A stretch of DNA of 8,336 nucleotides from an uncultured Acidobacteriota bacterium (GTDB lineage Bacteria; Acidobacteriota; Blastocatellia; Pyrinomonadales; Pyrinomonadaceae): contig CADEEU010000032.1 of assembly GCA_902826385.1 (NCBI GenBank), positions 8,704 through 17,039 on the forward strand, read 5' to 3'. Positions 1-5,848 of the stretch are shown here, piece after piece. The notes beneath the pieces are model-generated. The model ran no database searches. It saw only the letters and a list, made by a program, of their open reading frames with translations, and was not told where the DNA came from. The position numbers were made by a program, and so were the translations under genes. Each line of letters begins with the position of its first letter. The stretch's first letter is position 1.

Positions 1-776
1 TTATGCCACTTGCGTACGGCGGGAAAGCGTTCCATCGGATCGCCGCCATGATAGCCCAGATACATCGGTGTATAAAAGATCAGCTTGCTCCCGATCAAAC
101 GGCTGGCGTAGTTGCGCGATGAATAGTAATCGTTGGAACGCAGATGATAGGTCGAGCGATAATCAAGCCCGCCAAGCTCATCGATGTCGAACAGGTTGAT
201 CTCGGTTCCGCCTCGGCCATAACTGTAACCGACGACGGCTACCGTGTTTCCCGATACGAGCATTTCGTCATACCAGTCGCTTTGCGGGTTCACGCCGGGA
301 GCAAAAGCATCGACCGCGTCCACAGGCTTTAAAGAGTTGTCGCCGATCTTTACGGTAAACAAACGCCCGCGACGCAGGATTACCAGATGATCGCCATGCA
401 GCTTTACAATGCCGCCTTCGTCAACGCCCGCATGTTGGTTGTTGGTGACGGAATCTTCTTCTTTCGAAGATTTCTCGGCGTCGGCCGAAGCCGATGGCGT
501 CGCCATCGGGGCGTTTCCGGAATCGGTTTTCGACTTTGCCGCCCGCTGTCGAGCATCACGTCTGCGTCGTTCTTCCAATACGCGGAAATAGTTTTTAAGC
601 TCCTGTTCCGACGCAAAAGCCCGCATAGTCTTTTTGGGCTTCACGAGCTCCAAGGCTGCGGGATCGATCTCCGTATTAGCGGCCGTGATCGATCCGCTGA
701 ATCTCGCATTAGTAAAAATGATCACAGACGCCGCGATGGCAAGTATCGCTGCAGATATCGAAATGGTTCTTTTCAT
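1..776 (-). CDS. Exported beta-propeller domain protein (N-terminal part, runs off window)
   Basis: Read on the minus strand from ATG 776, the frame stays open for 258 codons to the window edge, so the C-terminal part is missing. A GGAG (790-787) lies ten bases upstream of the ATG. Residues 1-25 form a signal peptide or membrane anchor (basic MKR, then a hydrophobic run to about 22). Residues 55-110 are charged, low-complexity linker with an Arg/Glu-rich helix near 66-80. From about 111 a conserved block begins (TNNQHAGVDEGGIVK, then a short strand of hydrophobics), which resembles the start of COG4880/Pfam Beta_propel secreted propellers, where an NxQ..GVDE.diVK block opens the first blade. 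Strand-like segments follow around 173-185 and 192-198. Its biochemical role is unknown; it probably acts outside the cytoplasm. It lies 114 bases downstream of cdaR and could be the last gene of that operon, although the gap is also large enough for its own promoter. Confidence 0.75.
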   Translation of the reverse strand, partial: MKRTISISAAILAIAASVIIFTNARFSGSITAANTEIDPAALELVKPKKTMRAFASEQELKNYFRVLEERRRRDARQRAAKSKTDSGNAPMATPSASADAEKSSKEEDSVTNNQHAGVDEGGIVKLHGDHLVILRRGRLFTVKIGDNSLKPVDAVDAFAPGVNPQSDWYDEMLVSGNTVAVVGYSYGRGGTEINLFDIDELGGLDYRSTYHLRSNDYYSSRNYASRLIGSKLIFYTPMYLGYHGGDPMERFPAVRKWH

Positions 777-890
777 TGCATTTACGCTCCGGTTCGGAAT
801 TGGGTCAGCCCGATTGATACAGACAGAACGCGGTCGCTGAAATGAACTTGCAGATTATTTGAGCATGCTGAAAATTTGGAAGGAAACTCT
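777..890. other. Intergenic gap between cdaR and the beta-propeller gene
   Basis: This 114-base gap on the minus strand holds the GGAG ribosome site of the beta-propeller gene (787-790). I see no stem-loop followed by a U-run after the cdaR stop and no convincing -35/-10 pair, so read-through from cdaR is possible but not shown. Confidence 0.4.
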
Positions 891-1823
891 TTAAAGGCGG
901 GGTTTTGGTCGGCGAATCTCTACGCTGTCGGTCAAAGAGGAAGGCAAAACGACATTCGGTTTTTCGGTTCCGGCGGCGTCCCTGGTCATTTCAACGGTTA
1001 TATCTTCAGGCTTCAGGCCATCGAGCAATGACTTGCCGCCGTAGAGAAGGACGTTTATCTTGCGTTTGCCGTCGCCTGATACCGGCACGCTGTACGACCT
1101 TTCGATCCTCTTTTCGCCGATGCGAAAATTAACATCGACCAGCGTTTCAAGCAGCGTAGCTTTTGGATTAGAAACATTGACCGAAATCTGCCGGGCGGCA
1201 AAATCCGCGTTTTTGTCAGTCAGGTCGATCTTGTCGGTGGTTACGGACGACAGTGCCCGCATTAGGTTGGCTGGTCCACGGACGCGAACCTTCGGAGGAG
1301 AGATAGTTTGACCATAAACCTCGAAACCGTTTGCCGGCGCGCCATCGGTAACGACGTTCACGGGAATCTCTTTCACCTCGACCGGCTCAAGCTTTACGGC
1401 GAACTGACGCGGCTGTATTTCGTCAAGTTTTATTCCGCTCGGCAGCGAAAGCGACACGCTTGCCGGCGTTAACTGTATAACGCGGTCGCCGGGCTGCACG
1501 TCCGCCAGGTCGAGCGAAACAATAAGGTCGTTTTTTACGATCTGGTCGATCTTGCGTTTGTCACCGCTGATGATGATGTCGACCTCCTGGATAGGCGTGT
1601 TCGTGACGTCGGTATTGTTCGGCAGCGTCAGGGTCAGGGGCACGCCGCTGATCCGCTGGATGGTGGGCTTGCTCAAACCTGTTACGCCAACCCAGAGCGC
1701 AAATGTGATGACAAGAGCGACCAGCTTCATCAGCCAATCCTCGAGGAATATCTTTCGCAGGATGTTTTTGAAGTACAGCTTTTGCTGCTGTCTGCGAACA
1801 AATTTGTCGTCGCTGAGTGTCAT
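891..1823 (-). CDS. cdaR: YbbR-domain protein, CdaA regulator CdaR
   Basis: This 310-residue protein has a short basic cytoplasmic N-terminus (residues 1-31, rich in Lys, Arg and Gln), one membrane helix at about 32-50, and an extracytoplasmic remainder. The remainder is built of beta-rich YbbR-like repeats at roughly 58-147 and 150-236, with a weaker third from 240 to 305. The repeats show typical YbbR features: the KPxxxRISGVPL entry strand after the membrane helix, the ISGDKRKID segment, EIPVNV starting repeat two, and SPPKVRVRGPANLM. In Firmicutes, CdaR binds the cyclase CdaA at the membrane and modulates c-di-AMP synthesis; the tandem position after cdaA supports the same role here. The start is ATG 1823, with no good Shine-Dalgarno. 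The gap from the cdaA stop is 76 bases and contains paired hairpin-forming repeats. The usual third partner, glmM, does not follow. Confidence 0.88.
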   Translation of the reverse strand: MTLSDDKFVRRQQQKLYFKNILRKIFLEDWLMKLVALVITFALWVGVTGLSKPTIQRISGVPLTLTLPNNTDVTNTPIQEVDIIISGDKRKIDQIVKNDLIVSLDLADVQPGDRVIQLTPASVSLSLPSGIKLDEIQPRQFAVKLEPVEVKEIPVNVVTDGAPANGFEVYGQTISPPKVRVRGPANLMRALSSVTTDKIDLTDKNADFAARQISVNVSNPKATLLETLVDVNFRIGEKRIERSYSVPVSGDGKRKINVLLYGGKSLLDGLKPEDITVEMTRDAAGTEKPNVVLPSSLTDSVEIRRPKPRL

Positions 1824-1840
1824 CGGATCAAAGGTCTCGG

Positions 1841-1890
1841 GTTCAAGCTCTCAGCTTGTTCTAGACGGAAAGGTAAGCTAAAGCTTGAAA
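1841..1890 (-). promoter_or_regulatory. Hairpin-forming repeats in the cdaA-cdaR spacer
   Basis: On the minus-strand transcript the spacer contains CAAGCTGAGAGCTTG (1858-1844), a perfect 6-bp stem with a 3-base loop. It also contains TTCAAGCT (1889-1882), which is the exact complement of AGCTTGAA (1849-1842). The right half of the small hairpin can therefore pair either locally or with the upstream copy. No U-tract follows, so it is not a standard terminator. A role in mRNA processing or in setting the cdaA:cdaR ratio is inference. Confidence 0.4.
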
Positions 1891-1899
1891 TCTGAACGC

Positions 1900-2739
1900 T
1901 TATCCAACAGTCAGTTCGCTGTCCGCCTCCTTCATTGTTTTCGTTACCTCACGCTTTTGCTGTGTAACCGGAATTTCCATCGCTTCAAGCAGCAGTTTGC
2001 GCAGGGTGGTCGTGTCGATATTGCGCGTGATCCCGCCCGCCTCGACGTAGGTGATCAGGCCGGTTTCTTCGGAAACGACGATCGATATAGCGTCGGAGCC
2101 TTCGGTTATTCCGATCGCCGCGCGATGTCGCGTTCCCATCTCACGGGAAATTTCAGGGTTTTTCGTCAGCGGCAGAAACACTGACGCAGCCGCAAGCCGT
2201 TCATTCTGGATGACCACAGCTCCGTCGTGCAGCGGCGTTGAAGGATTGAATATCGTAACTAAAAGGTCATAACCGATGGCCGCGTCCAACTGAACGCCGG
2301 CGTCGACGAAATTTCTCAGGCCAACGTTGCGTTCGATAACAATTAGCGCACCGGTTTTTTCCGAAGCCAGTGTCGTCACGGCCAGTACGATCTCGTCATA
2401 AACACTGCCGCCGAACTGTCCTCTCTGTCGCCTCAGAATAGGAAATCGCAGACGGTTCGCGAAATAGATCAGCGCCTGCCTGATCTCGGATTGAAACAGA
2501 ACGATAATCGCAAATCCAACATAAACCACCGCGTATCGCAGCACGAATTCCAGCGTGGCCAGGTCCTGAGCGAGAGAAAGCCAGTAAAGCAAAAACAGCA
2601 ATACCAAGCCAACGATCGTCGGCACGGCGCGCGTGCCGCGGAGCAGCCGCAGCACCACGTAGACGATGATGAACACGAACGCCATGTCAATTAGACTGCG
2701 CACACTGCTTATCGCCGGAATGTAGTCGCTTAACTGCAT
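1900..2739 (-). CDS. cdaA: Diadenylate cyclase CdaA (c-di-AMP synthase)
   Basis: CdaA condenses two ATP to cyclic di-AMP at the inner face of the membrane. The 279-residue length is typical of the family. Three membrane helices are visible at about 16-33, 40-56 and 66-83, followed by the DisA_N/DAC catalytic domain (about 84-250). Both signature motifs are intact: DGA at 172-174 (in PLHDGAVVI) and RHR at 204-206 (in GTRHRAAIG), with the downstream SEETG at 223-227. I therefore expect an active enzyme. The first membrane helix is preceded by a short IPAISSVRSLID segment, as in other CdaA proteins. The start is ATG 2739; the bases just before it read TCTCCT, the opposite of a Shine-Dalgarno, so initiation does not rely on a normal ribosome site. 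It lies 63 bases after the protease gene and 76 bases before cdaR, suggesting one transcript. The C-terminal tail beyond 255 is charged and variable. Confidence 0.95.
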   Translation of the reverse strand: MQLSDYIPAISSVRSLIDMAFVFIIVYVVLRLLRGTRAVPTIVGLVLLFLLYWLSLAQDLATLEFVLRYAVVYVGFAIIVLFQSEIRQALIYFANRLRFPILRRQRGQFGGSVYDEIVLAVTTLASEKTGALIVIERNVGLRNFVDAGVQLDAAIGYDLLVTIFNPSTPLHDGAVVIQNERLAAASVFLPLTKNPEISREMGTRHRAAIGITEGSDAISIVVSEETGLITYVEAGGITRNIDTTTLRKLLLEAMEIPVTQQKREVTKTMKEADSELTVG

Positions 2740-2802
2740 AGGAGATAAATCGGAAATCGAATTCCAATTTTTAAGAATATCACAGGATCACGATAGCTTT
2801 CG

Positions 2803-3882
2803 TTACCGCGTCAGAAACCCGACAAGCTTGCCTTCGTGATCTATTACACCGACAGAGCCGACGCCGTTTGCTCGCATTAGCTCTCGGGCCTCGGGCAGCG
2901 GCGTACCGACCTCGACGAACATATCGGATGTTATGGGCCGCATAGTTTGACGCACCGTCTGACTCCGCCAGCATTCACGTGGAACTGCCCTCATGTCCTC
3001 AAGAGAAAGGATGCCGTATAACTGCTTTTCGTTGGCGACGGGGAAGGCGGCTTGACGGTTCATCGGCAAAAGATGATCGATAAATTCCTGCAAATTTGCG
3101 TCTGGCGACACGACCGCGGGCAGCAGCATAACGTCGTCCACTAATTTGTGGCCGGCGGCGTGGACGGCCGCTATTATCCCGCGTGCCGAATCGAACAAAA
3201 AGAAACCCGTCAGCATCGCCCAAAAACCGGAAAAGAACTGCCCCCGGCCGACGGCGAAAAATAGTCCAAGGGCGATCAACCCGACCGCGATAACCTGGCC
3301 ACAGCGTCCGGTCAGAATGGTCGCGTCGTTTAAGTCCCTGCCGTTTCGCCATAGAAAAGCCCTCAGCACGCGGCCGCCGTCGAGCGGATAACCCGGCAAA
3401 AGATTGAATACGGCAAGAAGGAAATTGACAAGCGCCAGCAGGAAAAGCAGATCGCGGAGGATGTCCAGGTTCGCGGCGTTCGCTGCGGTCATCAGCAGTG
3501 CGAACGCGACGGCCAGTACGAAGCTTGCAGCCGGTCCGGCGATAGCGATAAGAAACTCGGCACGGGGCGTTTTCGGCTCATGCACAAATCGCGTCAGCCC
3601 GCCAAACGGGTGCAGAACGATCTCGACAACCTCAAGTCGCTCGATCCGTGCCGTAATCGCGTGAGCAAGTTCGTGCAGAAATATCGAGAGAAAAAAAACG
3701 AGGGTCGCCGCCGCTCCGAGCCCGATGCTGGCCGCCCAATTACCTACCTGGCCCTGAACGCTCGCGGCCGTGATCGTAGTCATCAGCACCAACACCAAAA
3801 ACCACGCACGCCCGGCCCTGACCGGTATTGCCGAGATCCGCATCAACTCGACGGGCCGCCTAATGTCTTCGAAAAATCGCAT
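2803..3882 (-). CDS. M50-family site-2 intramembrane protease with C-terminal CBS pair
   Basis: This is a membrane zinc protease of the Rip3/SpoIVFB-like group, which cuts membrane-bound substrates. Numbering from ATG 3882 (359 residues), several hydrophobic helices surround the zinc motif HELAH (70-74) and the second metal site NLLPGYPLDGGR (160-171, the Asp of LDG being the ligand); both are intact. A cytoplasmic CBS pair follows, at about 250-302 and 314-359. The second CBS stops at GFLTR, short of the helix that normally closes the domain. The start is uncertain: the same frame opens upstream at ATG 3951 and TTG 3981 (up to 392 residues), neither with a ribosome site, while ATG 3882 has a GGGG six bases upstream that is partly held in a hairpin. 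The gene leads a minus-strand run with cdaA and cdaR. CBS modules bind AMP, ATP, SAM or c-di-AMP in other proteins, so ligand control is likely; the substrate is unknown. Confidence 0.85.
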   Translation of the reverse strand: MRFFEDIRRPVELMRISAIPVRAGRAWFLVLVLMTTITAASVQGQVGNWAASIGLGAAATLVFFLSIFLHELAHAITARIERLEVVEIVLHPFGGLTRFVHEPKTPRAEFLIAIAGPAASFVLAVAFALLMTAANAANLDILRDLLFLLALVNFLLAVFNLLPGYPLDGGRVLRAFLWRNGRDLNDATILTGRCGQVIAVGLIALGLFFAVGRGQFFSGFWAMLTGFFLFDSARGIIAAVHAAGHKLVDDVMLLPAVVSPDANLQEFIDHLLPMNRQAAFPVANEKQLYGILSLEDMRAVPRECWRSQTVRQTMRPITSDMFVEVGTPLPEARELMRANGVGSVGVIDHEGKLVGFLTR

Positions 3883-4174
3883 CAAAAACCCCGAGATCGT
3901 TCTCAGGGTAGCACATCCGATTTCAAGCCTGGTTGCGGCCTTTTTTGCCATTGCGCCGTATCGACAAGTTACTTGACCCAAAACCCGTGAAATCGAGGGT
4001 GAGTGAGGTCTGCACTAAAGCGGATGAAAATCGTGCAAATTGGTGTGGTGCTCAGTGTTCGTGCAGAACCAAATTCGCTGCAAGTCTAGTTTACACAATA
4101 GTTAACTGGACTGGTACGTAGCTTGCTTTCATAAAGGGAAGTCGGCCGATGTTGGGCCTTTGGGAGGTTCGTCA
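3883..4174. other. Gene-poor region upstream of the M50 protease
   Basis: Nearly 300 bases between the likely protease start and the small plus-strand ORF. It contains the possible N-terminal extension of the protease (to 3981) and the hairpin at 3890-3908. I looked for -35/-10 pairs on both strands; only weak partial matches such as TTTACA at 4090-4095 without a good -10 were found. No RNA gene or repeat is evident. The promoter of the protease-cdaA-cdaR run should lie here but I cannot place it. Confidence 0.5.
3890..3908 (-). promoter_or_regulatory. Hairpin over the putative ribosome site of the M50 protease
   Basis: On the minus strand CCC-TGAGA-ACGA-TCTC-GGG can fold with a 7-bp stem, one bulged A and a 4-base loop, ending seven bases before ATG 3882. 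It covers three of the four G residues that would serve as a weak Shine-Dalgarno. Either translation is restrained here, or the real start lies upstream and this is coding sequence. Confidence 0.3.
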
Positions 4175-4381
4175 ATGAAGACTTTTGAATCAAAACCAAG
4201 TTTCCAATCGATTTGCGGCCGCTCATCACGCCGCTCGACGTCGCAGCGTTCGTTTCCGCGGCTCGTGATCGACGACGCCATCTCGGCCACAAGGGTTCTC
4301 GTTGCCAAGACCCGTTCCGAGATCGAAGACCTCAATCTTATCATGGGCTCCATCGTGCCGGTCGAAGCAAAAGCCGAATAG
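4175..4381 (+). CDS. Small hypothetical protein (68 residues)
   Basis: I do not recognise this protein. The case for a real gene is a strong Shine-Dalgarno, GGGAGG at 4162-4167, exactly seven bases before ATG 4175, and GC-rich third codon positions over most of the frame, as in the host genes rather than the R-M genes. The first 28 residues are basic and Ser-rich (CGRSSRRSTSQR). Residues from about 29 to 60 could form a helix with alternating charge (VIDDAISATRVLVAKTR), and the end is EAKAE. No membrane helix, cysteine cluster or helix-turn-helix can be seen, so it does not look like an R-M controller protein. A minus-strand frame over 4129-4353 shares the same wobble positions and so shows the same base bias, but lacks a ribosome site. 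The gene ends 45 bases before the methyltransferase. Confidence 0.5.
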   Translation: MKTFESKPSFQSICGRSSRRSTSQRSFPRLVIDDAISATRVLVAKTRSEIEDLNLIMGSIVPVEAKAE

Positions 4382-4410
4382 CAGGCCCTACCAAATCATA
4401 CGTGTTGGTG

Positions 4411-4426
4411 TGCTAGAATTCTCGCA
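4411..4426 (+). promoter_or_regulatory. Extended -10 promoter giving a probable leaderless methyltransferase mRNA
   Basis: TGC-TAGAAT (4411-4419) is a TGn extended -10 with five of six consensus bases. The last T is seven bases before the A of ATG 4427, the spacing that puts the transcription start at or next to the start codon. There is no Shine-Dalgarno before this ATG. At the -35 distance (about 4391-4396) the sequence CCAAAT has no match, which is acceptable for an extended -10 promoter. Confidence 0.55.
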
Positions 4427-5848
4427 ATGAATCTGGCTGTTCAATTATTTCCATCGGAACGTCAAAAACTGTTCGAGCGGTTCCAAGACCGCTTACAGAC
4501 CGCTCGAAATCTGAACCGAAAGGCTGTTAGCTTTCAGGCCAACAAGACTGAACCGGTATATCGTCTGTTTAAATATAAAGAGGGATTTTCATCAGGTTTG
4601 GTGAAACATTTCCTAAACGAATATGCCCCGACTCCAGGCAAATTATTGGATCCTTTTGCCGGGTCAGGTACGTCGCTTTTCGCCGGAAAGGAGCTTGGTT
4701 GGCGGGCGCATGGAATAGAGCTGTTGCCGGTTGGCAGTTTTGTAATAAACGCCCGAGAGGCATTGGATAGAATCGGTTATTCTGACCTTCGGACGGCGAT
4801 CAGCGACGCCTTAAATCAATTGGGCAATCCTTTGACAAAATTTCTTCCTTTCAAACATCTTAAGATTACTCAGGATGCTTTTTCGGAGAGCAACGAAAAC
4901 TCGCTGAATCGATATCTGGGATATTGCGCAACGGTCAAGGATGAAGAAATCCAAACCATATTGCGTTTTGCAGCTTTTTCTCTCCTGGAAGAAATAAGCT
5001 TTACTCGGAAAGATGGTCAGTACCTCCGTTGGGATCACAGGTCAAAAAGGACTCTTTCCGGCAAACCCTTCGACAAGGGAAAGATATCTTCATTTGAGGA
5101 AGCAATTACCGCCAAACTTAACGAAATCCTTGACGATATCGGTCCGGGATGCTCGCTTTTTCCAACGGAAAGTTTTGACTCTAATGCAAACTATCCAGGG
5201 CAGATTAGTCTCGATACAGGTTCATGTTTAGAAGAGTTGCCGAAGTACTCATCAGAGGAATTTGATTTTGTAATTACATCGCCACCCTACTGCAACCGTT
5301 ACGACTACACCAGAACTTATGCTCTCGAACTTGCATTCCTGGGATTTGATGATGAAGCGGTCCGGCAATTACGACAGCAAATGCTGTCGTGCACGGTTGA
5401 AAACAAAGATAAGCTGAGGCAGTTAGAGGATCTTTACGCCACGAGTAAAGCCTCGACGTTCCAAACAGTAATCTCGGCGTATGAAAGCTCCGAGGCCATG
5501 TCGGAAATAAATATAGTCCTCGATAAGCTCAAGAACCTCGACCGTTTGAATAATAAGAATATAGCTAGGATGGTTAGGAATTATTTTCTTGAAATGTGCT
5601 TCGTGATTTTCGAACTCGCGCGGGTTACAAAGTCTGGCGGATACTGCGTAATGGTTAATGATAATGTTCGCTACGGTGGGGAAGAGATCCCGGCCGATCT
5701 TATTCTTTCAGAATTTGCGCAATCGTTCGGATACTCGATCGAGAAAATTTTCGTACTGCCCAGAGGAAAAGGAAATAGCAGTCAGCAAATGGGCAGCTTT
5801 GGACGAACGGAAGTCCGAAAGTGCGTTTACCTATGGCGAAAAAGGTAA
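4427..5848 (+). CDS. Type II amino-DNA methyltransferase, probably N4-cytosine
   Basis: This 473-residue enzyme transfers a methyl group from S-adenosylmethionine to an exocyclic amino group in the R-M target and so protects host DNA. Visible motifs are a motif-X-like segment at 48-66 (FKYKEGFSSGLVKHF), the SAM-binding motif I DPFAGSGT at 75-82 followed by motif II around GIELLP (96-101), and the catalytic motif IV TSPPY at 284-288. The Ser-Pro-Pro-Tyr form is typical of N4-cytosine enzymes, and AvaI/BsoBI methylases are described as N4-cytosine type, which fits the partner gene. About 200 residues separate motif I from motif IV, an alpha-class layout in which the target-recognition region sits between them. 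A helical insertion (about 308-385) follows motif IV, then a strand like those of later motifs (SGGYCVMVNDN, 403-413). Residue target is inferred. The start ATG 4427 has no Shine-Dalgarno and appears leaderless. The 3' end overlaps the endonuclease gene. Confidence 0.88.
   Translation: MNLAVQLFPSERQKLFERFQDRLQTARNLNRKAVSFQANKTEPVYRLFKYKEGFSSGLVKHFLNEYAPTPGKLLDPFAGSGTSLFAGKELGWRAHGIELLPVGSFVINAREALDRIGYSDLRTAISDALNQLGNPLTKFLPFKHLKITQDAFSESNENSLNRYLGYCATVKDEEIQTILRFAAFSLLEEISFTRKDGQYLRWDHRSKRTLSGKPFDKGKISSFEEAITAKLNEILDDIGPGCSLFPTESFDSNANYPGQISLDTGSCLEELPKYSSEEFDFVITSPPYCNRYDYTRTYALELAFLGFDDEAVRQLRQQMLSCTVENKDKLRQLEDLYATSKASTFQTVISAYESSEAMSEINIVLDKLKNLDRLNNKNIARMVRNYFLEMCFVIFELARVTKSGGYCVMVNDNVRYGGEEIPADLILSEFAQSFGYSIEKIFVLPRGKGNSSQQMGSFGRTEVRKCVYLWRKR

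Noticed and set aside
387..845. 152-codon plus-strand frame
   Set aside because: It lies antisense to the beta-propeller gene, is rich in Arg, Ser and Phe, has no recognisable domain and no ribosome site.
2999..3352. 117-codon minus-strand frame
   Set aside because: Same strand as the M50 protease but out of frame within its CBS and membrane region; Arg-rich shadow.
3580..3990. 136-codon plus-strand frame
   Set aside because: Antisense to the M50 protease, which has clear HELAH and LDG motifs. The product is a basic, low-complexity shadow.
4090..4120. Possible promoter TTTACA with downstream TACGTA
   Set aside because: The -10 match is poor and the spacer is 19 bases; not enough to call.
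4129..4353. 74-codon minus-strand frame opposite the small ORF
   Set aside because: It shares wobble positions with the plus-strand ORF at 4175-4381, so base bias does not separate them, but it has no ribosome site while the plus-strand ORF has GGGAGG.
4175..4381. Small ORF as an R-M controller (C) protein
   Set aside because: Size and position fit, but no helix-turn-helix pattern is visible, its codon bias is host-like, and no C-box-like repeat precedes the methylase.
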